Source of the DNA: Candidatus Omnitrophota bacterium
Lineage (GTDB): Bacteria > Ratteibacteria > UBA8468 > B48-G9 > DTJG01
NCBI GenBank assembly: GCA_023485205.1
Contig: JAMCZX010000038.1
Coordinates: forward strand, 1-15,451
Direction: 5' to 3'
DNA: 15,451 bases
Made by a program: the position numbers and the translations under genes. Below are positions 1 through 6,871 of the stretch, piece after piece. Position 1 is the first letter of the stretch; every line of letters begins with the position of its first letter. The notes below the pieces were generated by a model, which saw only the letters and a list, made by a program, of their open reading frames with translations, searched no databases and was not told where the DNA came from.

Positions 1-171
1 CCTTCTTGTGGTCTTACTGGTTCTCGCATTAAGCATATATTCTTCTGTTCTTGTGGTTATCGTAATAATGCCGACTTTGTCGGTGCTTATAATATCTCCA
101 AAAGAGATTTTGCTCTTTTGGATGGGCTGTCTTGTAAACCAGCCCTTAATCAACACGCTTTTTGTAGTTGA
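1..171 (+). CDS. tnpB: TnpB, RNA-guided nuclease of IS200/IS605 family, C-terminal end only (5' part outside window)
   Basis: Reading frame 1 is open from the window edge to TGA at 169-171 and gives 56 residues starting PSCGLTGSRIKHIFFCSCGY. This is the second half of the TnpB zinc ribbon: the C of a CxxC pair at residue 3 (its partner would be just before the window), then a CxC pair at residues 16 and 18. It is followed by RNNADFVGAYNI, the family's third RuvC block, where D25 is the expected catalytic aspartate. TnpB proteins are programmable nucleases guided by an RNA made from the transposon's right end. Codon composition is about 39% G+C by hand count, somewhat above its surroundings. 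The last residues (LSCKPALNQHAFCS) are a typical variable tail. An IS1341-type element (tnpB without tnpA) and a full IS605 pair are both possible, because the rest is outside the window. Family assignment is firm; activity cannot be judged from this fragment. Confidence 0.9.
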   Translation, partial: PSCGLTGSRIKHIFFCSCGYRNNADFVGAYNISKRDFALLDGLSCKPALNQHAFCS

Positions 172-222
172 AAGCCTCACCCGTAAGGGCAAGGTAGTTT
201 ACTGTTTAAAGAAAGTTTTATC
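90..222 (+). ncRNA. Candidate 3' part of TnpB guide RNA (omega RNA / reRNA) with flank-derived guide
   Basis: In characterised IS200/IS605 elements the guide RNA scaffold overlaps the 3' end of tnpB, continues to the transposon right end, and takes its guide of roughly 16-20 nt from the DNA just outside. Here the scaffold would include the GTAA-capped hairpin, and the guide would start near 203 (TGTTTAAAGAAAG...). It would then be antisense to the 3' end of the rodZ-like mRNA. Both ends given are estimates from family knowledge; no promoter or processing site is visible. Confidence 0.35.
175..194 (+). repeat. Subterminal hairpin of the IS right end
   Basis: CCTCACCC (175-182), loop GTAA (183-186) and GGGCAAGG (187-194) form an eight-position stem with six Watson-Crick pairs and a two-by-two internal mismatch. 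The loop is a GNRA-type tetraloop if transcribed. In this family the right-end hairpin is recognised as single-stranded DNA by TnpA and also forms the 3' part of the TnpB guide RNA scaffold. Confidence 0.75.
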
Positions 223-918
223 AATAATAATATTTTTCACTTCCCCTTTTTTCCCAAAAGGTCCAAAGGTTTTTCCATTGTATAGAATAATAAGTCCTCC
301 GGCATTTCCTATTCTCAGGAAAATCTTTTCTCCTTTTAGATTTTCTTTCTCTCCTCTGGTTAAAATTTTTTCAAAAATTATTTTGTTATTACTTTTTGCC
401 TGAACCCATACATTTTCTGCTGCTTTTAATGAAAAAGACAGACTTTTTTTATTCTTTGTTTTTGTATTTGGTTTGTCCATAATAATCAGTAAAATTTGTT
501 TGGTTAAGGATGATTTTGGAAGTTTAGATTTTTGTTTAAAAATATGTATAAACACTATAATGCAAAGTATTAAGATAATAAATACTATTATACTTCTAAA
601 TATTTTTTTCCCTGTGGATACATAATATATATTTTCTGTTTCTGTGTATTGTGGTTCTAAAAATTCTGTCTGGGAATTATCAGATTCTGAAAATATTTCA
701 GGATATTGATTAATTATATCAACTGGAATATGTAAAAAGGAAAGATAGTTTTTTAAAAATCCTTTAAGGTGTGTCTGGGAAGGGAATTTATTCCATTTTT
801 CCTGTTCAATATATCTTAGAAATTTTGATGGAATGAATATTGTTTCTGAAACTTTTTCTATAGAAAAACCTAATTCTTCTCTTTTTTCTTTAATTATCTG
901 TGATATTGGTTTGTCCAT
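199..918 (-). CDS. rodZ: RodZ-like protein: N-terminal HTH, one membrane helix, periplasmic DUF4115-type domain
   Basis: The 239-residue protein has the RodZ architecture. Residues 1-70 form a HTH_25-type helix-turn-helix (REELGFSIEKVSETIFIPSK..LRYIEQEKW). One membrane helix lies at about 107-127. Residues 165-235 resemble DUF4115 (AENVWVQAKSNNKIIFEK, then FLRIGNAGG and LYNGKTFGPFG). RodZ links MreB filaments to the elongation machinery and helps set rod shape. The ATG at 916-918 lies 29 nt inside the 3' end of ftsK in another frame, so translation is probably coupled; there is no good Shine-Dalgarno sequence. Two oddities stand out. The linker after the membrane helix (residues 141-150, ILLIIMDKP) is encoded by an exact 30-bp copy of the gene's own start region. 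The stop codon (199-201) touches or lies within the transposon end, so the last residue or two may not be native. The C-terminal domain looks essentially complete. Confidence 0.85.
   Translation of the reverse strand: MDKPISQIIKEKREELGFSIEKVSETIFIPSKFLRYIEQEKWNKFPSQTHLKGFLKNYLSFLHIPVDIINQYPEIFSESDNSQTEFLEPQYTETENIYYVSTGKKIFRSIIVFIILILCIIVFIHIFKQKSKLPKSSLTKQILLIIMDKPNTKTKNKKSLSFSLKAAENVWVQAKSNNKIIFEKILTRGEKENLKGEKIFLRIGNAGGLIILYNGKTFGPFGKKGEVKNIIIDKTFFKQ
468..497. repeat. 30-bp direct repeat, copy A (inside rodZ)
   Basis: This segment is identical over 30 bases to 906-935, exactly 438 bp away (146 codons, so in the same reading frame). On the minus strand it contains TTACTGATTATTATGGACAA. Within rodZ it encodes ILLIIMDKP around codons 142-150, including an in-frame ATG at codon 147. 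Confidence 0.95.
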
Positions 919-3070
919 AATAATCAGTAAAATTTTTTAATATTATTCTTGGTTTTCCTTCCCGTGGAGGGCCTACCAGTCCTTCTTCCTCCATTTTTTC
1001 AATAAGTTTGGCTGCCCTGTTAAACCCTATTCCAAGTCTTCTCTGGAGAAAAGAAATAGATGCTATTCTGGTTTCAAGGACTATCTTTACTGCCTGGCTA
1101 TATATGTCCTCATTTTCATCTCCGGAGGACTTAAATGTTTCATTGTTTTCCTGGTTATTTTCTAAGATTTCCATTTGATAGTCTGGTTTTCTTTGCTCTT
1201 TGAGGAAATTGGTTATATCTTCCAGCTCTTCATCAGATACATAACAGCCCTGCGCTCGTATAGGATGGGACTTCCCTGGGGAAAGAAACAAAAGGTCTCC
1301 TCTTCCCAATAGTTTTTCTGCTCCAATTGAATCAAGAATTGTTCTTGAATCAAACTTGGAAGCAACCTGAAATGATATTCTGCAGGGAAGATTTGCTTTT
1401 ATAATGCCTGTAATAACATTTACCGAAGGTCTTTGTGTTGCTAAAATTAAATGAATACCTGCGGCTCTGGATAACTGAGCCAGTCTGATAATACTATTTT
1501 CTATTTCATTGCGGGCAATCATCATCATATCAGCAAGTTCATCAATAACAACAACAATATAAGGAAGTTTTTCATCGCTTAGTTCATTATACCCATCTAT
1601 ATTTCTTACCTTGAATTCCTTAAAGGTGTGATATCTGTTTTCCATTTCCCATATAAGCCATTTTAATGCACTTACAGCCTTCTTTATATCTGTAATGACA
1701 GGAAGTATAAGGTGTGGAATATCATTATATAGTGTAAGCTCAACCATTTTAGGGTCAATCATTAAAAACTTTACTTCATCCGGAGAGGCTTTAAAAAGTA
1801 TAGAGGTTATAAGAGAGTTTATACAGACTGTTTTTCCTGAACCTGTTGCTCCGGCAATTAAAAGATGCGGCATACTTTTTAAATCAGAAATAACAGGTTT
1901 GCCAAGTATATTTTTACCAATGGAGATTGTAAGTTTGGAATCTGATGATTGGAATTCAGGACTTTCAAGGGTTTCTCTTAAATATACAACAGAAATATCT
2001 CTGTTGGGCACCTCAATTCCAATAGTGGATTTTCCTGGCAGAGGAGCAACCATTCTTATAGATGTAGCTTTTAAACTCATGGAAATATTATCTGAAAGTT
2101 TTGTTATTTTTCCTATAGGAATTCCTGGAGCCGGTTGTAGTTCATAAAGTGTAACTCTGGGACCCTGGTTGATTTTTACAACTTCAGCTTCAATATCAAA
2201 ATCACTCATTGTTTCTTCTATGACCTGGGCATATCTTTCAAGATCTTCTTTAGTTTCTTTTTCTGTTTCTTTACCAATCTTTAGCATTTCAAGATGAGGA
2301 AGTATAAAGGTTTTTCCATTTGTAATAACAGGTTTTACAGATATAGTGGATTTCTTTTTATATGTATCTTTTTCTTGAATAATATAAGGTTTTACATCTT
2401 CCTTGTTTTCATCCAGACTTTTTTCTGAAGGGACATCTTCTATATAGAGTTTGGGTTTATCTGTTTGAATGTCTTTTGGTGAATTTTCTTCCTCTTTTTC
2501 ATCAGAAGAATGTATTAGAGGAAATTTAAAATGTGGCAAAGAAGAAAGTATTTCATTAAAAGGAAGAAGCAGAATTCTTGATGCTGCCACAAAGAATCCT
2601 ATAGAAACAAGAGCCATCAGAAATAGTCCTCCGTTATTCCCAAAGTAATTAGTTATAAAATGATTTAGAAGAATACCTGTTAGTCCTCCGGGGGTGTAAG
2701 GGGGGCCTGCAAATATTCCGAATTGAACCCTTAATGCATCTGTCAGAGTAACCAATGAGAAAAACAATCCAATTAAACCAATCATTTCAAAGTAGGAAAA
2801 CTTAATGTCTTCCCAGATTTTTACCCATCCAATTACAAAAATTGAAAAAAGTCCGATATAAGATATATTTCCAAAAATGAAAAGAAAAAAACCAGAAAAA
2901 AAAGCACCAAATTTTCCACCAAAATTTTCTACTATGGTATTAACAGGATATCCTAATTGACAGAATGCAAAAGTAGGATCTTTACTGCTGTAAGAGATTA
3001 AACAAAAAAATAGAAATATAACAATTCCAACTAAAAAAATACCCCAAACCTTTTGAAGATTTTTTTCCAT
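890..3070 (-). CDS. ftsK: FtsK/SpoIIIE DNA translocase
   Basis: The 726-residue protein has all parts of an FtsK. About four hydrophobic segments lie between residues 8 and 172 and anchor it at the division septum. A short charged linker follows (about 190-265), then the alpha/beta motor. Walker A is GATGSGKT at residues 407-414 (nt 1829-1852) and Walker B is VVVIDE, ending at D510-E511. The C-terminal gamma winged helix, which reads KOPS-like DNA signals, spans about 654-713 (FLQRRLGIGFNRAAKLIEKMEEEGLV). FtsK hexamers pump DNA to clear the septum and activate dimer resolution. The linker is short, so the total is close to SpoIIIE-type proteins (around 750-800 residues) rather than the 1329-residue E. 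coli form. The start ATG (3068-3070) is preceded by only a weak AAGAA. The gene is divergent from rbfA across 54 bp and overlaps the downstream rodZ by 29 bp. An ftsK-rodZ pair also occurs in other phyla (spoIIIE near ymfM in Bacillus). Confidence 0.95.
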   Translation of the reverse strand: MEKNLQKVWGIFLVGIVIFLFFCLISYSSKDPTFAFCQLGYPVNTIVENFGGKFGAFFSGFFLFIFGNISYIGLFSIFVIGWVKIWEDIKFSYFEMIGLIGLFFSLVTLTDALRVQFGIFAGPPYTPGGLTGILLNHFITNYFGNNGGLFLMALVSIGFFVAASRILLLPFNEILSSLPHFKFPLIHSSDEKEEENSPKDIQTDKPKLYIEDVPSEKSLDENKEDVKPYIIQEKDTYKKKSTISVKPVITNGKTFILPHLEMLKIGKETEKETKEDLERYAQVIEETMSDFDIEAEVVKINQGPRVTLYELQPAPGIPIGKITKLSDNISMSLKATSIRMVAPLPGKSTIGIEVPNRDISVVYLRETLESPEFQSSDSKLTISIGKNILGKPVISDLKSMPHLLIAGATGSGKTVCINSLITSILFKASPDEVKFLMIDPKMVELTLYNDIPHLILPVITDIKKAVSALKWLIWEMENRYHTFKEFKVRNIDGYNELSDEKLPYIVVVIDELADMMMIARNEIENSIIRLAQLSRAAGIHLILATQRPSVNVITGIIKANLPCRISFQVASKFDSRTILDSIGAEKLLGRGDLLFLSPGKSHPIRAQGCYVSDEELEDITNFLKEQRKPDYQMEILENNQENNETFKSSGDENEDIYSQAVKIVLETRIASISFLQRRLGIGFNRAAKLIEKMEEEGLVGPPREGKPRIILKNFTDYYGQTNITDN
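906..935. repeat. 30-bp direct repeat, copy B (rodZ start / ftsK 3' end)
   Basis: This is the second copy of the repeat. It spans the rodZ start codon (916-918), about 17 bases upstream of it and the first four codons (MDKP). In the other frame it codes for part of the ftsK C-terminus (NFTDYYGQT). Because two reading frames constrain this copy, it is probably the original and the one inside rodZ the derivative (inference). Confidence 0.95.
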
Positions 3071-3080
3071 TTCTTATAAT
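3053..3080 (+). promoter_or_regulatory. Putative sigma70-type promoter of rbfA-argS
   Basis: TTGAAG (3053-3058), 16 bp, TATAAT (3075-3080). Transcription would start near 3087 and give a leader of about 38 nt before rbfA, with AAGG at 3111-3114 as a weak ribosome binding site. The -35 lies inside the ftsK start region, so the two divergent units share control DNA. I found no well-spaced promoter for ftsK on the minus strand. Confidence 0.5.
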
Positions 3081-3124
3081 TTATCATAAAATATGTAAAA
3101 AGCCAATAGAAAGGTTTAATCAAA

Positions 3125-3505
3125 ATGGAAAATGAAAAAATTTTTGAAAGGAAAAAATTAAAATTTGCCAGTATGATAAAAAGAATGCTTGATGAAATAG
3201 TAAGAAAGGAAATCTCTGACCCAAGAATAGGTTTTATAACTTTTACAGATATAAAGCCAAGTTCAGACATGAAAAATGTTAGTGTGTTTGTGGATTGTTT
3301 TGGCAGTCCTGAAGAACAAAAAAAATCTTTTGAGGCATTAAAGGATGCCAGGGGATATATAAGGCATATTTTAAGCAAAAAGCTTAGCATGCGGTTTGTT
3401 CCCAGTATTGAATTTTTAAAAGATGAAAACAAGGCCCAGAGAGTGGAAGAAATATTAAAAGAACTTAAAAAGGAAGAAAAAACAGATGAAAGAAAAGATA
3501 TATAA
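3125..3505 (+). CDS. rbfA: Ribosome-binding factor A
   Basis: The 126-residue protein has normal length for RbfA, a single KH-like domain that binds the 30S subunit and helps mature the 5' end of 16S rRNA. It is important in the cold in model bacteria. Family landmarks are VRKEISDPRIGFITFTDIKP (25-44), the strand KNVSVFVDCFG (50-60) and the interrupted helix LKDARGYIRHILSKKLSMR with its A-x-G kink, then PSIEFLKDE. The C-terminus is a charged helix (RVEEILKELKKEEKTDERK). It overlaps argS by 20 nt, so the two are likely co-translated. Confidence 0.93.
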   Translation: MENEKIFERKKLKFASMIKRMLDEIVRKEISDPRIGFITFTDIKPSSDMKNVSVFVDCFGSPEEQKKSFEALKDARGYIRHILSKKLSMRFVPSIEFLKDENKAQRVEEILKELKKEEKTDERKDI

Positions 3506-5111
3506 TATTTTACAAAAAATTATTGAAGAAAAAAAATATAGTTTAAAAGGAAACTTTAGTGTTTTTCCATCAGATAAAAAAGAATTTGGAGATTTTTCCA
3601 CGAATGTTGCATTAAGGATTATGATTCCAGGTATTCAACCTCAAACAACTGCTGAAGAAATAGCCAAATTAATCAGGCAATCAAAGGATATGTGTTTATT
3701 TGAAAAAATAGAGGTAAGAAATGGTTTTATAAACTTCTTTTTAAAAAATTATCAATACCAGCAGATTATTGAAAATATATTAGCAGAAAGGGATAAATAT
3801 GGAAGTATTAATGCAGGTAAAAATCAAAAAATTCTTATAGAGTTTGTTAGTGCTAATCCTACAGGGCCTCTTACAATAGCCCATGGAAGACAGGCGGCTT
3901 ATGGAGAAGCATTATCCCGTATTTTAAAATTTGCAGGCTATCAGGTGACAAAAGAGTATTATCTAAATGATTGCGGCAGACAGATGGACCTTTTAGGGGA
4001 ATCTTTAAAGGCCAACTATTATCAAATAAAAGGAGAAAATTTTTCTATCCCTGAGGATGGATATCAGGGCGGGTATTTAAAAGAAATAGCCAAAATGATT
4101 CCAGAAGAAGTTAATGACACATCAAAAGAATTCTGGACACATTTTGCAGAAAAAGAAATTTTAAATGGAATTAAAAAAGACCTTTTGGATTTTGGTATTT
4201 CTTTTGATTCATGGGTAAGAGAAAGTTCTTTAAGGGAAAACGGAAAGGTGGAGGAAATAATAGATAAATTAAAATCAAAAGAGCTGATTTATGAAAAAGA
4301 AAATGCCCTGTGGTTTTCTTCAACATCTTTTGGAGATGATAAAGACAGGGTGTTAAAAAAACAGGATGGTTCTTATACTTATTTTGCCCCGGATATTGCG
4401 TATCATTATCAAAAAATAGAGAAAGGTTATAATCTATTGGTTGATATATGGGGGCCGGACCATTTTGGCTATATACCAAGACTAAAAGCCGCACTTAAAT
4501 GTTTTGGTTTTTCAGAAGATAAATTAAAGGTTATTATAGTTCAGCTGACTACTCTGTATAGAGGAAAAGAAAAAATATCAATGTCAACCAGAAAAGACCA
4601 GTTTATTTCATTAAGGCAGTTAATGGATGAAGTGGGTTCTGATGCCACAAAGTTTTTTTATCTTTTCAGAAAAGCAGAGAGTCATCTTGATTTTGACCTG
4701 GAACTTGCCAAAAAACGGACAGAGGAAAACCCTGTTTATTATATTCAGTATGCTTATGTCAGGGCTTCTCATATAATAAAATTCGCTCAGGAAAACAGTT
4801 TGGGAAATAACAATTTGCTGGATATTGATATATCTGTTCTTGATAAAGATGAAGAAAAGGAAATATTAAAAAAGATCGCTTTTTTCCCGGAAATTATAAA
4901 ACAGATAAGTTTAAATTTACAGGTTTCCGGCCTTGCGCAATACCTTCTTGAAGTATCTAATATGTTTCATTCCTATTATCAAAAATATAGAATTGTAACA
5001 TCTGAGGATAAAACTATTTCCCATGCCCGTATTATGCTTGTTGAATGTATCCTGAGAGTTCTTTCAAATGGACTAACACTTCTCGGAATTTCCTTGCCTG
5101 AAAAAATGTAA
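3486..5111 (+). CDS. argS: Arginyl-tRNA synthetase
   Basis: The 541-residue class I synthetase charges tRNA-Arg in the cytoplasm. It has an N-terminal Add-1-type domain (1-90, including DKKEFGDFSTNVAL), then the catalytic core with the HIGH-region signature SANPTGPLTIAHGR (H133 nt about 3882). The KMSKS equivalent is KISMSTR (363-369). The C-terminal DALR anticodon domain starts about residue 420 (YYIQYAYVRASHI) and ends LLGISLPEKM. The signature is atypical in that the usual H-x-G-H is T-I-A-H, with only the last histidine kept. Loss of the second lysine of KMSKS is common in ArgRS. The gene uses an ATG inside the rbfA 3' end with AAGGAAG about 11 nt upstream. The HIGH change is a natural variant as far as I can tell, since every other block is intact. 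Confidence 0.95.
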   Translation: MKEKIYNILQKIIEEKKYSLKGNFSVFPSDKKEFGDFSTNVALRIMIPGIQPQTTAEEIAKLIRQSKDMCLFEKIEVRNGFINFFLKNYQYQQIIENILAERDKYGSINAGKNQKILIEFVSANPTGPLTIAHGRQAAYGEALSRILKFAGYQVTKEYYLNDCGRQMDLLGESLKANYYQIKGENFSIPEDGYQGGYLKEIAKMIPEEVNDTSKEFWTHFAEKEILNGIKKDLLDFGISFDSWVRESSLRENGKVEEIIDKLKSKELIYEKENALWFSSTSFGDDKDRVLKKQDGSYTYFAPDIAYHYQKIEKGYNLLVDIWGPDHFGYIPRLKAALKCFGFSEDKLKVIIVQLTTLYRGKEKISMSTRKDQFISLRQLMDEVGSDATKFFYLFRKAESHLDFDLELAKKRTEENPVYYIQYAYVRASHIIKFAQENSLGNNNLLDIDISVLDKDEEKEILKKIAFFPEIIKQISLNLQVSGLAQYLLEVSNMFHSYYQKYRIVTSEDKTISHARIMLVECILRVLSNGLTLLGISLPEKM

Positions 5112-5117
5112 TAAAAT

Positions 5118-5147
5118 TTGACTTATAATAAATTTTTATAATATAAT
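5118..5147 (+). promoter_or_regulatory. Putative strong sigma70-type promoter of the pilus locus
   Basis: TTGACT (5118-5123), 18 bp, TATAAT (5142-5147), followed by AAA. A second overlapping TATAAT begins at 5137 but would leave only 13 bp. Transcription would start around 5154, two bases before the ATG of the first ATPase gene, and there is no Shine-Dalgarno sequence. The mRNA may therefore be leaderless. Confidence 0.65.
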
Positions 5148-5155
5148 AAAATGTT

Positions 5156-6871
5156 ATGCCAAGCAAAAAAGAAATTACCACAATAATTCAAAATATAGGT
5201 CTCTGGGACAAAAAATCTATTGATAGCGCTCTTGAAGAAATGGAAAAAACCGGCAATCTCTTAAAAGAGATTTTTCAAACAAGAGGTCTTTTACCTTATG
5301 GGGAAATCCCCCCTACACTTTTTTTTCAGCTTGGAATAGTTTTACAGGAACTTCCAGCCAGAGAAATTCCCCAGGAATTAATAGGATTAATAAGTCCTTC
5401 TATGGCGAACAAATATCATATTATACCCTGGGAAATAAGAGAAACAGGAGCTCTTGTTTTTGTTTCTGATGACCCATTAAATATTCTTGCCTCAGACTAT
5501 TTTAAAAAAGAATTAAACTGGGAGAAAGATGTTGATTTTATTATTACATTTCCTAAAGAAATAGAACAGCTTATAAATAAATATTACACATTAGAGACAG
5601 AAGAAACACAGGATTTTTCTGCCATGCTTTCAGAAATTGGAAGTTCTGAAATACTTGATGAAGAAAATGATGAAATTATTACAGATGAAGATGAAGAAGC
5701 ACTGGCTCTTCAGGCTCCTGTTGTAAAAATTGTAAATCTTATACTTGTTGAGGCTTTAAGAAGAAGGGCAAGCGATATTCATCTGGAACCCCTTGAAAAG
5801 AGATTTCGTATTCGCTATAGAATAGATGGACTTCTTTATGAGGCGCTAACTCCACCAAAAAGAATTGAAAGAGCAGTAACAGCCCGTATAAAACTTATGT
5901 CAAAGATGAATTTGGCAGAAAAAAGACTACCTCAGGATGGACGAATAATGCTTGATATAGGAGGTCGTCCGATAGATTTTCGTGTATCTTCTCTACCTGG
6001 TATATATGGAGAAAGTATTGTTATGAGAATCCTTGATAAAACAACTATGCTTAAGGACCTTGAACAGCTTGGATTTCTTACTCACGACCTTAATATATGG
6101 AATAATCTTTTAAAATATTCAGGGGGAATTGTTCTTGTTACAGGTCCTACAGGCAGTGGTAAAACAACAACTCTTTATGCATCACTAAAAAAACTTAACA
6201 ACACTGATAAAAAATTAATGACTGTTGAAGAACCTGTAGAATATCAGATACAGGGAATAAATCAGACTCCTGTAAAATCTGAAATAGGATTAACATTTTC
6301 TTCTGTTTTAAGGTCATTTCTTAGGCAGGCTCCTGATACTATTCTTGTAGGAGAAATACGTGATTCTGAAACTGCGGATATTGCTATTCGTGCAGCATTA
6401 ACAGGCCATCTTGTATTTTCAACACTACATACAAATGATGCGCCAGGTGCTATTCCAAGATTAACAGATTTAGGTGTTCCACCATTTTTAGTGGCTTCGT
6501 CTGTTCAGGGGGTTATGGCTCAAAGACTTGTCAGGGTATTATGTAAAAATTGCAAGGAACTTGTTGAACCCGATGAACAAACAAAAAAAATCCTGAACAT
6601 AAAAGAGGGGGAAAAGGTGACAATCTATGAACCCCGCGGATGTGCTGAGTGTAATTATACAGGATTTATAGGAAGAATTGGTATATTTGAAATGTTTATT
6701 ATGAATTATGACTTAAGAGAACTCACTTTAAAAAGAGCCTCAGCTTTTCAATTAAGAGAAGTTGCAAGAAAATATGGAATGAGGTCAATGAAAGAAGATG
6801 GTTTGGAAAAGGTTAAATTAGGCTGGACAACAATAAAAGAAGTGTTGGATATTACAGGAGATATTGAGTAA
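5156..6871 (+). CDS. Type IV pilus / type II secretion assembly ATPase (PilB/GspE), first copy
   Basis: The 571-residue hexameric motor drives pilin polymerisation at the inner membrane. Residues 1-145 form a T2SSE_N-type domain (NKYHIIPWEIRETGALVFVSDDPLN). An acidic linker (about 150-185) follows, then the N2 domain with RASDIHLEPLEKRFRIRYRI and KRLPQDGRI. The ATPase core has Walker A GPTGSGKT at 330-337, Walker B ILVGEIRD and the histidine box GHLVFSTLHTND. The zinc tetracysteine is C463-x2-C466 and C496-x2-C499. Unlike the second copy it lacks clear MshEN repeats at the N-terminus. Its stop TAA overlaps the pilT ATG by one base (TAATG). The start ATG has no ribosome binding site but sits right at the predicted transcription start. 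GspE or PilB cannot be told apart by sequence alone here. The neighbouring pilT favours a type IV pilus, while the GspG-like pseudopilin downstream favours a secretion-like role. Confidence 0.93.
   Translation: MPSKKEITTIIQNIGLWDKKSIDSALEEMEKTGNLLKEIFQTRGLLPYGEIPPTLFFQLGIVLQELPAREIPQELIGLISPSMANKYHIIPWEIRETGALVFVSDDPLNILASDYFKKELNWEKDVDFIITFPKEIEQLINKYYTLETEETQDFSAMLSEIGSSEILDEENDEIITDEDEEALALQAPVVKIVNLILVEALRRRASDIHLEPLEKRFRIRYRIDGLLYEALTPPKRIERAVTARIKLMSKMNLAEKRLPQDGRIMLDIGGRPIDFRVSSLPGIYGESIVMRILDKTTMLKDLEQLGFLTHDLNIWNNLLKYSGGIVLVTGPTGSGKTTTLYASLKKLNNTDKKLMTVEEPVEYQIQGINQTPVKSEIGLTFSSVLRSFLRQAPDTILVGEIRDSETADIAIRAALTGHLVFSTLHTNDAPGAIPRLTDLGVPPFLVASSVQGVMAQRLVRVLCKNCKELVEPDEQTKKILNIKEGEKVTIYEPRGCAECNYTGFIGRIGIFEMFIMNYDLRELTLKRASAFQLREVARKYGMRSMKEDGLEKVKLGWTTIKEVLDITGDIE

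Larger units (their letters stand above)
1..202 (+). mobile_element. Right end of an IS200/IS605-family insertion sequence
   Basis: The element holds the tnpB 3' end and, directly after its stop, a short subterminal hairpin (175-194) followed by GTAGTTTAC (194-202). IS200/IS605 elements end in such imperfect hairpins rather than terminal inverted repeats and make no target duplication. The layout stop codon, GAAAGCCTCACCC, GTAA loop, GGGCAAGG, TAGTTTAC resembles right ends of related tnpB elements. The exact boundary is inferred: I place it at about 202, and it could be a few bases either side. The left end is outside the window. The flanking DNA to the right is the 3' end of the rodZ-like gene on the opposite strand. 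Confidence 0.7.

Noticed and set aside
8..403. 131-codon open frame on the plus strand at the left edge
   Set aside because: It runs across the tnpB end in another frame and antisense to rodZ. Composition is low-complexity hydrophobic with no family signature, while frame 1 gives a clear TnpB.
3083..3099. TATGAT and TTTACA on the minus strand as an ftsK promoter
   Set aside because: The two elements are only 5 bp apart, so they cannot form one promoter, and no other well-spaced -35 was found.
3031..3432. Minus-strand open frame opposite rbfA
   Set aside because: It is a shadow of rbfA. The plus-strand frame has all RbfA signatures and the minus frame has none.
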